Part shown: positions 7,778 to 14,865 of the stretch, piece by piece | Position numbering within the stretch: the first letter of the stretch is position 1 | Layout: the number at the start of each line of letters is the position of its first letter | Virus record (IMG/VR): IMGVR_UViG_3300020190_005287 | Location: 1 to 41,915 of that record | DNA: 41,915 nucleotides | Direction: 5' to 3' (one strand) | Origin: a virus | Notes under the pieces: model-generated | The model's database searches: none | What the model was told of the DNA's origin: nothing | What the model saw: only the letters and a program-made list of their open reading frames with translations | Translations under genes and position numbers: made by a program

Positions 7778-9595
7778 ATGGGAGCATTATTAGAATCAGG
7801 TCTAGTTGGTAACATCGGTCTTAAGCACCTTAAAGTTATCAAAGAAGACACAATCACAAAATGGGACAAATTAGGATTCTTAGAGGGTCTTAAAGGTCAC
7901 ATGAGAGAGAACGTAGCACAGCTCTATGAAAACCAAGCTAGCTATTTAATCAATGAAGCAGCGACTACATCTGACACAGGTGCATTCGAAACTGTGGTTT
8001 TCCCTATCGTTAGAAGAGTTTTCTCTAAGTTGTTAGCTAACGATATCGTATCTGTACAAGCTATGAACTTACCAATCGGTAAATTGTTCTACTTTGTACC
8101 TAACATTCAAAACTACGAAACAGGTGGTAGTCAAGATGACAACACAGGTATTCATTTCAAACCAGTAGGCGCACCAAGTGGACCTACAGACCCTAATGTG
8201 GGATATGATTTCAACACAGGGAGAGATTTGTATGACAGATTTTATGAGGGTAATGAACCAGCTTTAGACCCTCCAGGTTTGTACGATTATTCCAAGGGGC
8301 AATTCTCAGCTATTACAGGTACAGCAGTAACTGCAGTTTGGAATAACACAACATTAGATTTAGCTGTGTCAGGTTATGGCACTGATAACTACAGAAAAGT
8401 GCTACTTATCATGTCAGGTTTCGCATCTGATGGCGCTGGTAAACTTATCGGTCCTGATGGTCAACCAATGGATAACGAGTCTTTCTTAGCTGACCTTACT
8501 CTCTACGGAAGTACAACAGCAACTAACACAACAACAGGTGTTGGTAGAAACGTTGGACCATACCTATTTAGAGTAGTTACTCAAAGATATGGTAAAGGTA
8601 TTGTTCAGTATGGCAATAACAATGCTGATGCACTTTTCCCTCAAAGTAAAACAGGAGGTGGTCAGTATGATGACCTTTGTACTCCTGATGGAGAAATTTA
8701 TTTGGAAGTAGACCTTCAAGTTCCTTGTTGCGTAAGTTGCACAGGATGTATCGATGGTTATACAGGTTCAACTTTTTCTTCAACTACAGCTAACAACCAA
8801 GCTTTCACACCTGTTTACAGAATTTACAAGAATTTGGAATTCGAAGACAGAATGGGTGAGGTTTCATTTGACCTTATGTCAGTAACAGTTTCTGTGACTG
8901 AAAGAAAATTAAGAGCTCAATGGTCTCCAGAAATGGCTCAAGACGTTGCGGCATTCCACAACATTGACGCAGAAGCTGAATTGACAGCTTTATTGTCAGA
9001 GCAAGTTGCGGCTGAAATCGATAGAGAAATCTTAAGAGACCTTAGAAAGGGTGCGGCTTGGAACTTGAGATGGGATTACAACGGTTGGAAGAGATTAGGT
9101 ACAAACGCTGTTCCTTATACTCAGAAAGACTGGAACCAAACGCTCATCACTGCTGTCAATCAAATTTCAGCTCAAATCCACAAGTCTACCCTCAGAGGTG
9201 GCGCTAACTGGATTGTTGTATCCTCTGAAATCAGTGCAATCTTTGATGATTTGGAATATTTCCACGTTTCAAATGCTGCTCCTGAACAAGACCAATACAA
9301 CATGGGTATTGAAAGAGTTGGTACTTTAGCTGGTAGATATCAAGTGTATAGAGACCCTTATTTCCCACCAAACCAAGTGTTGTTGGGTCACAAAGGAACG
9401 TCTTTGCTTGACACAGGTTACATCTACGCACCATATGTACCTTTACAACTTACACCTACAATGTATAACCCATTCAACTTCACACCTATCAAGGGTATCA
9501 TGACTAGATACGCTAAGAAAATGGTTAACAACCGTTTCTATGGTAGAATCACGGTTGATGGTGTTAGAACATTTGATTTGAGAGAGTTAAGATAA
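7778..9595 (+). CDS. g23: Major capsid protein (T4 gp23-like)
   Basis: 605 aa; forms the hexameric shell (HK97 fold). The N-terminal delta domain contains KLGFLEGLKGHMRENVAQ and VVFPIVRRVFSKLLANDIVS, both hallmark gp23 segments. YLINE followed by Ala61 fits the gp21 cleavage rule and corresponds to the T4 maturation site after residue 65. An insertion around residues 130-345 makes it longer than T4 gp23 (521 aa) and carries a CCxxCxxC cluster (C317, C318, C321, C324). The C-terminal half (AQDVAAFHNIDAEAELTALL, then MTRYAKKMVNNRFYGRITV) is typical. The gene follows the scaffold by 30 nt, lacks the TATTTAT motif, and ends at a UUCG terminator. Confidence 0.97.
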   Translation: MGALLESGLVGNIGLKHLKVIKEDTITKWDKLGFLEGLKGHMRENVAQLYENQASYLINEAATTSDTGAFETVVFPIVRRVFSKLLANDIVSVQAMNLPIGKLFYFVPNIQNYETGGSQDDNTGIHFKPVGAPSGPTDPNVGYDFNTGRDLYDRFYEGNEPALDPPGLYDYSKGQFSAITGTAVTAVWNNTTLDLAVSGYGTDNYRKVLLIMSGFASDGAGKLIGPDGQPMDNESFLADLTLYGSTTATNTTTGVGRNVGPYLFRVVTQRYGKGIVQYGNNNADALFPQSKTGGGQYDDLCTPDGEIYLEVDLQVPCCVSCTGCIDGYTGSTFSSTTANNQAFTPVYRIYKNLEFEDRMGEVSFDLMSVTVSVTERKLRAQWSPEMAQDVAAFHNIDAEAELTALLSEQVAAEIDREILRDLRKGAAWNLRWDYNGWKRLGTNAVPYTQKDWNQTLITAVNQISAQIHKSTLRGGANWIVVSSEISAIFDDLEYFHVSNAAPEQDQYNMGIERVGTLAGRYQVYRDPYFPPNQVLLGHKGTSLLDTGYIYAPYVPLQLTPTMYNPFNFTPIKGIMTRYAKKMVNNRFYGRITVDGVRTFDLRELR

Positions 9596-9615
9596 TATGG
9601 TCTAACCTTAATATA

Positions 9616-9641
9616 AAAGGGTCCTTCGGGACCCTTTTTTT
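9616..9641. terminator. UUCG-loop terminator after capsid gene
   Basis: AAAGGGTCC, loop TTCG, GGACCCTTT, followed by TTTT. A very stable tetraloop hairpin. The convergent 79-aa gene ends at 9640, so it probably serves both directions. Confidence 0.92.
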
Positions 9642-9879
9642 ATTTCTTTGGCTCTGAATTAAATGTAAGTGAATTTACTATTGATAATGATTTTGAAATA
9701 ATTTCAGTCTCATTCATAGAAAATATTCCTTGAGAATATGCAAACTCCAAACTTTTGTTAATAAAAATTAATGATTGTTCGTAAGTAAGATTATCAATCA
9801 AATTTCTCAAGTCTTTATCAGATTTATAACCTATAGATGAGAATAAATTGCCTTTAAGTTCTGATTGTGAATTATCCAT
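9640..9879 (-). CDS. Unknown small protein
   Basis: 79 aa, not recognised, predicted all-helical and acidic at the N-terminus (MDNSQSELKG). No membrane segment or known motif. It is convergent with the capsid gene and shares its terminator. It is divergent from the 266-aa gene at 9911, with only 31 nt between the two starts. The intergenic AT-rich sequence includes a TATTTAT motif for the other strand. Reality is supported by the full use of the gap between terminator and divergent start. Confidence 0.65.
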   Translation of the reverse strand: MDNSQSELKGNLFSSIGYKSDKDLRNLIDNLTYEQSLIFINKSLEFAYSQGIFSMNETEIISKSLSIVNSLTFNSEPKK

Positions 9880-9886
9880 CAGTTAA

Positions 9887-9895
9887 TATATTTAT
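9887..9895 (+). promoter_or_regulatory. Candidate late promoter motif before 266-aa gene
   Basis: TATATTTAT ending 15 nt before the ATG at 9911. Confidence 0.5.
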
Positions 9896-9910
9896 TAATG
9901 TACAAAATAT

Positions 9911-10711
9911 ATGAAAAAAAAACATATAAATGAAGCAACTGGTTCAGGTAATAGTGGTAAATTCAAAGTGCCTTTGGTTTTAGCAACCCGAACATGGGAT
10001 AAAGAACAAATAAGCCCATTCAAGGATAGTGTTTCGAAATATCTTAGTTCAACTAATTCATATGACAGCTATGACGGAAATATGGAGCGGTCAAAAAAAA
10101 TTATTAGTCAAAACGAAAAAAAGGCTAAAAAAAAAATCGCAATTATAAAAAAAATGGAAAATAAAAACTCGAAAGTAGATGAAACCTTTATTAAAGAAGA
10201 TTTAGCGGTTTGGTTTGGTACAAAGAAAAAACCTAGAGGAAGCAAACAACCTGTAGGTCCTTGGGTAAATATATGTAGAAAAAAAGAAGGTGGAGGACAT
10301 CCCCCTTGTGGAAGACCTGAAGCAAGTAGTAAGGGATATCCTAAATGTAGAGCGAAGGGTGTAGCTTCAAAAATGTCTGATTCACAAAAAAGGGCTGCTT
10401 GTTCTCAAAAAAGAAGAGAGGAGAAAAAAGACCCCAAGATTGGTACAGGGAACAAACCAACAATGACATCATACAAAGCGAGAAAAGAATCGCTCGAAAA
10501 AACTATTAGAAATATACTTAAAGAAATATATGAACCAAAAAAATTATATCCAGTAGAATCTGTGTACATGGGAATTACTAATGCACCTAGAGAACTAAAG
10601 CAAATTGTATCCACATTAAAACCAATTCCTTGTATAAATGACAAAGGTGAAAAAAGGTCATGTTTTAGAATTCCTGAAGTTTTGTATGTATACTTTTCAG
10701 GAAATTATTGA
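9911..10711 (+). CDS. Basic Cys-containing protein, DUF5872-like, possible head-internal protein
   Basis: 266 aa, strongly basic. MKKKHINE followed by ATGSG gives an INE|A site at residue 8, matching the gp21 rule seen in the capsid protein. About residues 97-175 form a domain starting EDLAVWFGTKKK, with Cys residues in WVNICRKK, GGHPPCGRP and YPKCRAKG, then a Lys/Arg-rich helix SDSQKRAACSQKRREEKK. This pattern recalls DUF5872-type domains of marine phages. The C-terminus contains a helix IRNILKEIYE. A DNA-binding or packaged role would fit the charge, but this is inference. The 3' end overlaps the convergent 10705 gene by 7 nt. Confidence 0.72.
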   Translation: MKKKHINEATGSGNSGKFKVPLVLATRTWDKEQISPFKDSVSKYLSSTNSYDSYDGNMERSKKIISQNEKKAKKKIAIIKKMENKNSKVDETFIKEDLAVWFGTKKKPRGSKQPVGPWVNICRKKEGGGHPPCGRPEASSKGYPKCRAKGVASKMSDSQKRAACSQKRREEKKDPKIGTGNKPTMTSYKARKESLEKTIRNILKEIYEPKKLYPVESVYMGITNAPRELKQIVSTLKPIPCINDKGEKRSCFRIPEVLYVYFSGNY

Positions 10712-11121
10712 TTTATTTTCAAAAGTATGTCTTTCAAAGAGTGTTGAATGTTATTATTGATTTCCGATTCTAAATTCTCTCGTCTTTTTTCAACCTCCAA
10801 GTCAAAAGTTTCCAACAAATTGGAATATAATTCCGTGTTTTCTATGTAAACATTATAACTATACACGTGATTGATTATATGAATTGTAAAATTGTTTATA
10901 ACAATAAACATGCTATACTCCTCATTTTCAATTATACGTTTCGTTGATTTCGGCGTGTAATTTAAGTTTGAGGAATTACGAGAAATCAATTGATTGCAAA
11001 TTTCAACTGAATATTGTTCCTCCTGTGTGACCGGTGGTCGTGGGTCAAATTTTTCTTTTAGAGCTAAATAGACTTTATATAATAATTTTGGTATATAGCC
11101 AACAATTTCTTTATTTTTCAT
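10705..11121 (-). CDS. Unknown protein
   Basis: 138 aa from the ATG at 11121 (a TTG two codons upstream is also possible). Not recognised. It is charged, with an N-terminal helix (MKNKEIVGYIPKLLYKVY), a Pro-rich turn (DPRPPVTQEEQ), an apparent beta stretch rich in Ile/Tyr/Asn, and a C-terminal acidic helix. No membrane segment. It is the last gene of the leftward operon that begins at 13104 and overlaps the end of the plus-strand 266-aa gene. Confidence 0.68.
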   Translation of the reverse strand: MKNKEIVGYIPKLLYKVYLALKEKFDPRPPVTQEEQYSVEICNQLISRNSSNLNYTPKSTKRIIENEEYSMFIVINNFTIHIINHVYSYNVYIENTELYSNLLETFDLEVEKRRENLESEINNNIQHSLKDILLKINQ

Positions 11122-11150
11122 TACCAAAAAATATATATCTTTTTTCTAAA

Positions 11151-11612
11151 TTAACAATATACCCCTGAACAATGTTTTTTACCATCTAAACCAGGCATTG
11201 TTCCTTTACAAACCTGTATAGCATAACCATTAGCGTACGCTGATGGATAAACTTTGAATTTAGCTTTAGCTGCTGCTTTACCCCTTGAGCAAAGTTTTGT
11301 ACCCGTTTTTTTCTTACCCTCCAACATAAAAGGTTCTTCTTTATAATTTTTTCCTTTTATTTTATTCATCATAAAATCAAAAACTTGGTCTAAGTTTTCT
11401 TTGGCAACTGTTACGTGGTCTGCAGCCCAATCATGTCCATCGAGAATAATTTCATCAACAGTATCATGGTCAAGTTCTAATAGTAGATTTGCTTGACGTA
11501 TTAATTGTTCCAAATTACTGAAAAACATGTAATTGGGTAACTGTTGTTCATAAAGAACTTTATGAACAATTCTGTTTATATCTGATTCGTCTATTTTAAC
11601 TATCTTTTTCAT
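11151..11612 (-). CDS. Small phage protein with Lys/Cys-rich C-terminus
   Basis: 153 aa. It begins with a short amphipathic segment, IDESDINRIVHKVLYE, ending in LYE followed by Gln, a possible prohead protease site. The middle is acidic (HDTVDEIILDGHDWAADH). The C-terminal 50 residues hold LCSRGKAAAKAKFKVYPSAY and three further Cys residues ending HCSGVYC; the KFKVYPSAYAN pattern recurs in marine T4-like phage proteins. Function unknown, and a virion or head-internal role is inferred only from the two features above. It overlaps the upstream structural gene by 17 nt, so they are translationally linked. Confidence 0.72.
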   Translation of the reverse strand: MKKIVKIDESDINRIVHKVLYEQQLPNYMFFSNLEQLIRQANLLLELDHDTVDEIILDGHDWAADHVTVAKENLDQVFDFMMNKIKGKNYKEEPFMLEGKKKTGTKLCSRGKAAAKAKFKVYPSAYANGYAIQVCKGTMPGLDGKKHCSGVYC

Positions 11613-13104
11613 TTACAACATTAAAGGTTAATTGTCTTTTATAGGTATCTTTTTCACCTGATGAATTTACCTGAATATCTACATAATATTGATTAGGAAT
11701 TTTATCTCTCATATCAATCATAAAGTAATATTCGTTTGGGGTTCTGTTTATCTGAGTCCAATCCTGTACTTGAACCTCAGTTGTTCCCTCTTTTACATAA
11801 ATACGATAAAAAGCTGATATTCCTTCTAAAAGTTGTTGACCAGTATAAGATTTTTTTATTGTCACACCAATCTTTCTGATATCAGAGTTTATAATATTCT
11901 CGTTTTGTAGTATTCCATAAAAATTGAAACCAAATTTGTTTGGTTCTTGACTATTGACCCCTATTTGCACACCAGCACTATACATCTGTAGTACAAATTG
12001 ATTTTTTATATTTGGTATTGATTGACCGTTGATTCTTAAGTTAGACCAAACATCGTAAAACGTACATGGCGTTGGAGAACCAGTAAAAGAGTTAGGTATT
12101 ACACATTCATAAACACCTCTTGTTCTTTGACAAGTTGTCAATCCTGAAAGATTATTATAGAGTGTATTATCTCTTTGATATACTGATACAAGAGGTAACT
12201 GGTCCAAATTTACTGTATCACCATTTTGGTAAACATACAGATATAATTTATTAGTTTGGTTTTTTAAAAACAAATTTCTATCGTCTTGGATTAGGTCATT
12301 GTAAGTAGTAAGTAAGAATGGTTGATAAAAAGTTTGGGTATGTCTGGAAAAAAAGGCAACACTGTAACTTTCTGTAAGACCTGTGATGTTTTCAATAGCA
12401 GGTAGATATGCCAAACCCCACCCAGTGTAACCTGTTATGGTGCCGTTTAATATATTATTTATCTCATTGCTCATATCCATATTTAAATCCTCATTACCGA
12501 ACTCAAAGTGTTGGGTCGCTATAATAGTAAGGCCAGAATAATTGACTAATCCTGTGTTTCTATTGTTGTATAATCCTGGCTCTGACCAATTGGATATAAT
12601 TTCCCTTTGGAACCAATTAGATGGTCTTGTTGAATATGCTCTTGTATCTACATAAGTTAAAGGAGTGGAACCTCCAACAGCTGAGTTTTTTGCTAAGTTG
12701 AAGTCATTGTAATCGTATCCTACTCCCTCGTCCCATGGTTGTAAATTTCCTGTAGCACCTGATGTCTTTGGTATTCTGAAAAGAATCAAATCAAATGAGC
12801 TGGCGCGCCTCCTATCATTTGACATGAAAGTGTTGAGGAGTTCATTATCAAATGACGATGTATTTGTCATTTTGAGTGTATGAGTCATTGCAGATGTGCA
12901 CCCTGTAGATATTACACCACTTTGAATATTCCCTACAAGTAAATCCAAATCCAAATCAAATAAAATTCTTGAGAAACCAAAATTGGGAACAGCTAAAAAT
13001 GAAGTGCCAAAATTCAATTCCGACACTGGATTCCTACCTGTGTTGACATAAGAATTTGAAACTATTGTGTTATTTTTATCTACATATGACCTTAAAATTG
13101 ACAT
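11596..13104 (-). CDS. Putative virion structural protein (tail/baseplate)
   Basis: 502 aa from the ATG at 13104 (MSILRSYVDKNN). Not assigned to a T4 gene. It is rich in Asn, Thr, Tyr and Gly and predicted largely beta, without catalytic motifs, as in tail or baseplate proteins. Segments such as FYQPFLLTTYNDLIQDDRNL and a C-terminal domain ending VDIQVNSSGEKDTYKRQLTF suggest a multi-domain beta structure, perhaps Ig-like at the end. It lies directly downstream of the gp5-like gene and has its own candidate late motif. Confidence 0.72.
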   Translation of the reverse strand: MSILRSYVDKNNTIVSNSYVNTGRNPVSELNFGTSFLAVPNFGFSRILFDLDLDLLVGNIQSGVISTGCTSAMTHTLKMTNTSSFDNELLNTFMSNDRRRASSFDLILFRIPKTSGATGNLQPWDEGVGYDYNDFNLAKNSAVGGSTPLTYVDTRAYSTRPSNWFQREIISNWSEPGLYNNRNTGLVNYSGLTIIATQHFEFGNEDLNMDMSNEINNILNGTITGYTGWGLAYLPAIENITGLTESYSVAFFSRHTQTFYQPFLLTTYNDLIQDDRNLFLKNQTNKLYLYVYQNGDTVNLDQLPLVSVYQRDNTLYNNLSGLTTCQRTRGVYECVIPNSFTGSPTPCTFYDVWSNLRINGQSIPNIKNQFVLQMYSAGVQIGVNSQEPNKFGFNFYGILQNENIINSDIRKIGVTIKKSYTGQQLLEGISAFYRIYVKEGTTEVQVQDWTQINRTPNEYYFMIDMRDKIPNQYYVDIQVNSSGEKDTYKRQLTFNVVNEKDS

Positions 13105-13116
13105 CAAACTTTTTTA

Positions 13117-13125
13117 ATAAATATC
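13117..13125 (-). promoter_or_regulatory. Candidate late promoter motif before 502-aa gene
   Basis: Reads GATATTTAT on the minus strand, ending 12 nt before the ATG at 13104. It overlaps the stop codon of the upstream gp5-like gene. Confidence 0.5.
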
Positions 13126-14653
13126 AATTAAGTCGGATATTACTATTTAATATTTTTGTAGTGGCTTTTTGTATTTCTGTCAAAATGTTATCAGATGTTA
13201 CACCATCCTCTGTAACATCAACAGGAGGTAAACCTGGATATGCGTGGGTGTGTGTAAGTAGAAATCTAACTATTAAGTTAATTAATTCGAGTAGTTCTTC
13301 ACCTCTGACCAATGATGATGTTTTTGATTGTATATTTTCAGTAAATGCACTTGGGGGTATACCGTATATTGTATCGGCAAAGTTTATTTTTTCTTTGTCT
13401 CCCAAGGAGTCTTGGCTCAGAAGATAAATTTCTTGACCACCCAAGACCGAGTATGTTTTGGGGACTGATTCAAACTCTGATGCGGTATACTCCACTATTT
13501 CACTTTGAATTGGAAGACCTACAGTATCTTTTTTCCAAATAAGTCCAAATTGACTATCAGAAGTTGCGGTCTCATCTGATTGAATAAGTTTTATTCTGTT
13601 ATTGAAAGATTCTAAGTTATCTTTTATTGTTTGTTGAATTTCTGTAGCGGGTGATGAATCCGAAATAAAATTATATACAAATTCACTTGGTCTGAAATAA
13701 ATTGGAAATTTGTTTTGGTTGTCAGAAAATAGTTGTCTCCCATTAGAAGCAACATTCTTGTCATTACAATTTTTAATAAAACTATTAATTTTATCAACTA
13801 CCTGTTGAAATGTGAGTGCAGTAAAATCCTCTCTATAAATCAAAAACTTATTGGACTCAGGAATTTTTGTGGACACCTGAATGTTCTTGGTATCGGTAGA
13901 GGATGATTGTTTCAGTGAGTATAGATTGATTGAACCTGTAAAACTATTTTGCGTATTTTCAGGATTTAAAATAACCCACTCGATTAAATGTTTTACAAAT
14001 AAAGTAATTGGTTTGGACGTTATTTCTTTCTTTTTTGTTTCCGATGTTTTGGACCTATCAAATATTGATAATTGTAAAAAAGCTCTGTTATTATTTGGTG
14101 GTGTGTCGATATTCGATTGTGGTGTTTGGGAGTATTTACCAGCTCTTACCAAAACGTCATTCTCTTTTAAAATTACGTCTGTGCTTCCTCTACCTAATAG
14201 TGCGTTATCACCAGGTTCAGGATAGATACCCTTCAATACATTTTTTGCCGGCCAAGTTCCATTTTGATTTTTAATGTTTTTCGGTGGCTTGAACTGCATT
14301 CCCGTACCTGTGAATTTAGCCCCACCAGAATTCAATGTGTTAAATGCGGAGTTTGGTGAGAAGAAATTACTCTGAACATAGTATTGGTTTTGATATTTGA
14401 AATCAGGGTTTACAAAAATTACTTGAATTAATTCACCCTCGTTGGGTACCTGATAAACGAAGTAAGGTAATAATGGATAAAATACTAAGGGGTCTCTCTC
14501 TGTCCATATATCCTTTTCCTCATTCCAGTTTGGTGAAGTTATGGACGCTATAACATCAGGAAAGTTAATTACATTAATCTTGGCTCTGACCCTTCCTAAC
14601 ATTAGAGGGTCTTGATTATTCAAAACAGTACACTGATAAAATATAGGCGTCAT
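13124..14653 (-). CDS. g5: Baseplate hub protein, gp5 OB-fold-like
   Basis: 509 aa. The N-terminus reads FYQCTVLNNQDPLMLGRVRA, followed by WTERDPLVFYPLLPYFVYQV and PNEGELIQVIFVN, the pattern of the gp5 N-terminal OB-fold that plugs the tail tube and forms the hub. ALLGRGSTDVILKENDVLVR follows. The C-terminal region has NLIVRFLLTHTHAYPGLPPV, typical of hub/spike proteins of T4-like phages. No lysozyme domain like that of T4 gp5 is visible. It is in a leftward operon after two structural genes and overlaps the 68-aa gene by 1 nt. The exact counterpart in T4 is less sure than the fold. Confidence 0.8.
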   Translation of the reverse strand: MTPIFYQCTVLNNQDPLMLGRVRAKINVINFPDVIASITSPNWNEEKDIWTERDPLVFYPLLPYFVYQVPNEGELIQVIFVNPDFKYQNQYYVQSNFFSPNSAFNTLNSGGAKFTGTGMQFKPPKNIKNQNGTWPAKNVLKGIYPEPGDNALLGRGSTDVILKENDVLVRAGKYSQTPQSNIDTPPNNNRAFLQLSIFDRSKTSETKKKEITSKPITLFVKHLIEWVILNPENTQNSFTGSINLYSLKQSSSTDTKNIQVSTKIPESNKFLIYREDFTALTFQQVVDKINSFIKNCNDKNVASNGRQLFSDNQNKFPIYFRPSEFVYNFISDSSPATEIQQTIKDNLESFNNRIKLIQSDETATSDSQFGLIWKKDTVGLPIQSEIVEYTASEFESVPKTYSVLGGQEIYLLSQDSLGDKEKINFADTIYGIPPSAFTENIQSKTSSLVRGEELLELINLIVRFLLTHTHAYPGLPPVDVTEDGVTSDNILTEIQKATTKILNSNIRLN

Positions 14654-14859
14654 TATTTATTTCTGTTTTGATACTCCTTTAGGATGTTATTGTATAACAA
14701 CTCTACATTATCTAACTCTAAAGTCAAATTAATAATTTGGGCTTTTTTTATTTCGAAGTCTGTCGACAATTTATCCATCCAATCAATTAATTTATTGTTA
14801 GGTAAATTTTTTAAATTTTGAAGTTGTTCTAATATTTTATCGTATTCCTCTTTTTTCAT
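14653..14859 (-). CDS. Small helical protein
   Basis: 68 aa, not recognised. Almost entirely charged helix (KKEEYDKILEQLQNLKNL, later TLELDNVELLYNNILKEYQN) with heptad-like spacing, so probably a coiled coil. It sits between two large structural genes and touches the next gene by one base, consistent with translational coupling. It may be a chaperone or small structural component; nothing more can be said. Confidence 0.7.
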   Translation of the reverse strand: MKKEEYDKILEQLQNLKNLPNNKLIDWMDKLSTDFEIKKAQIINLTLELDNVELLYNNILKEYQNRNK

Positions 14860-14865
14860 AAAAGA

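Noticed and set aside
14008-14274. Plus-strand ORFs across the gp5-like gene
   Set aside because: Shadows of a well-supported minus-strand structural gene.
14653-14661. TATTTAT on the plus strand near the gp5-like start
   Set aside because: No plus-strand gene follows; orientation is wrong for the minus-strand gene.
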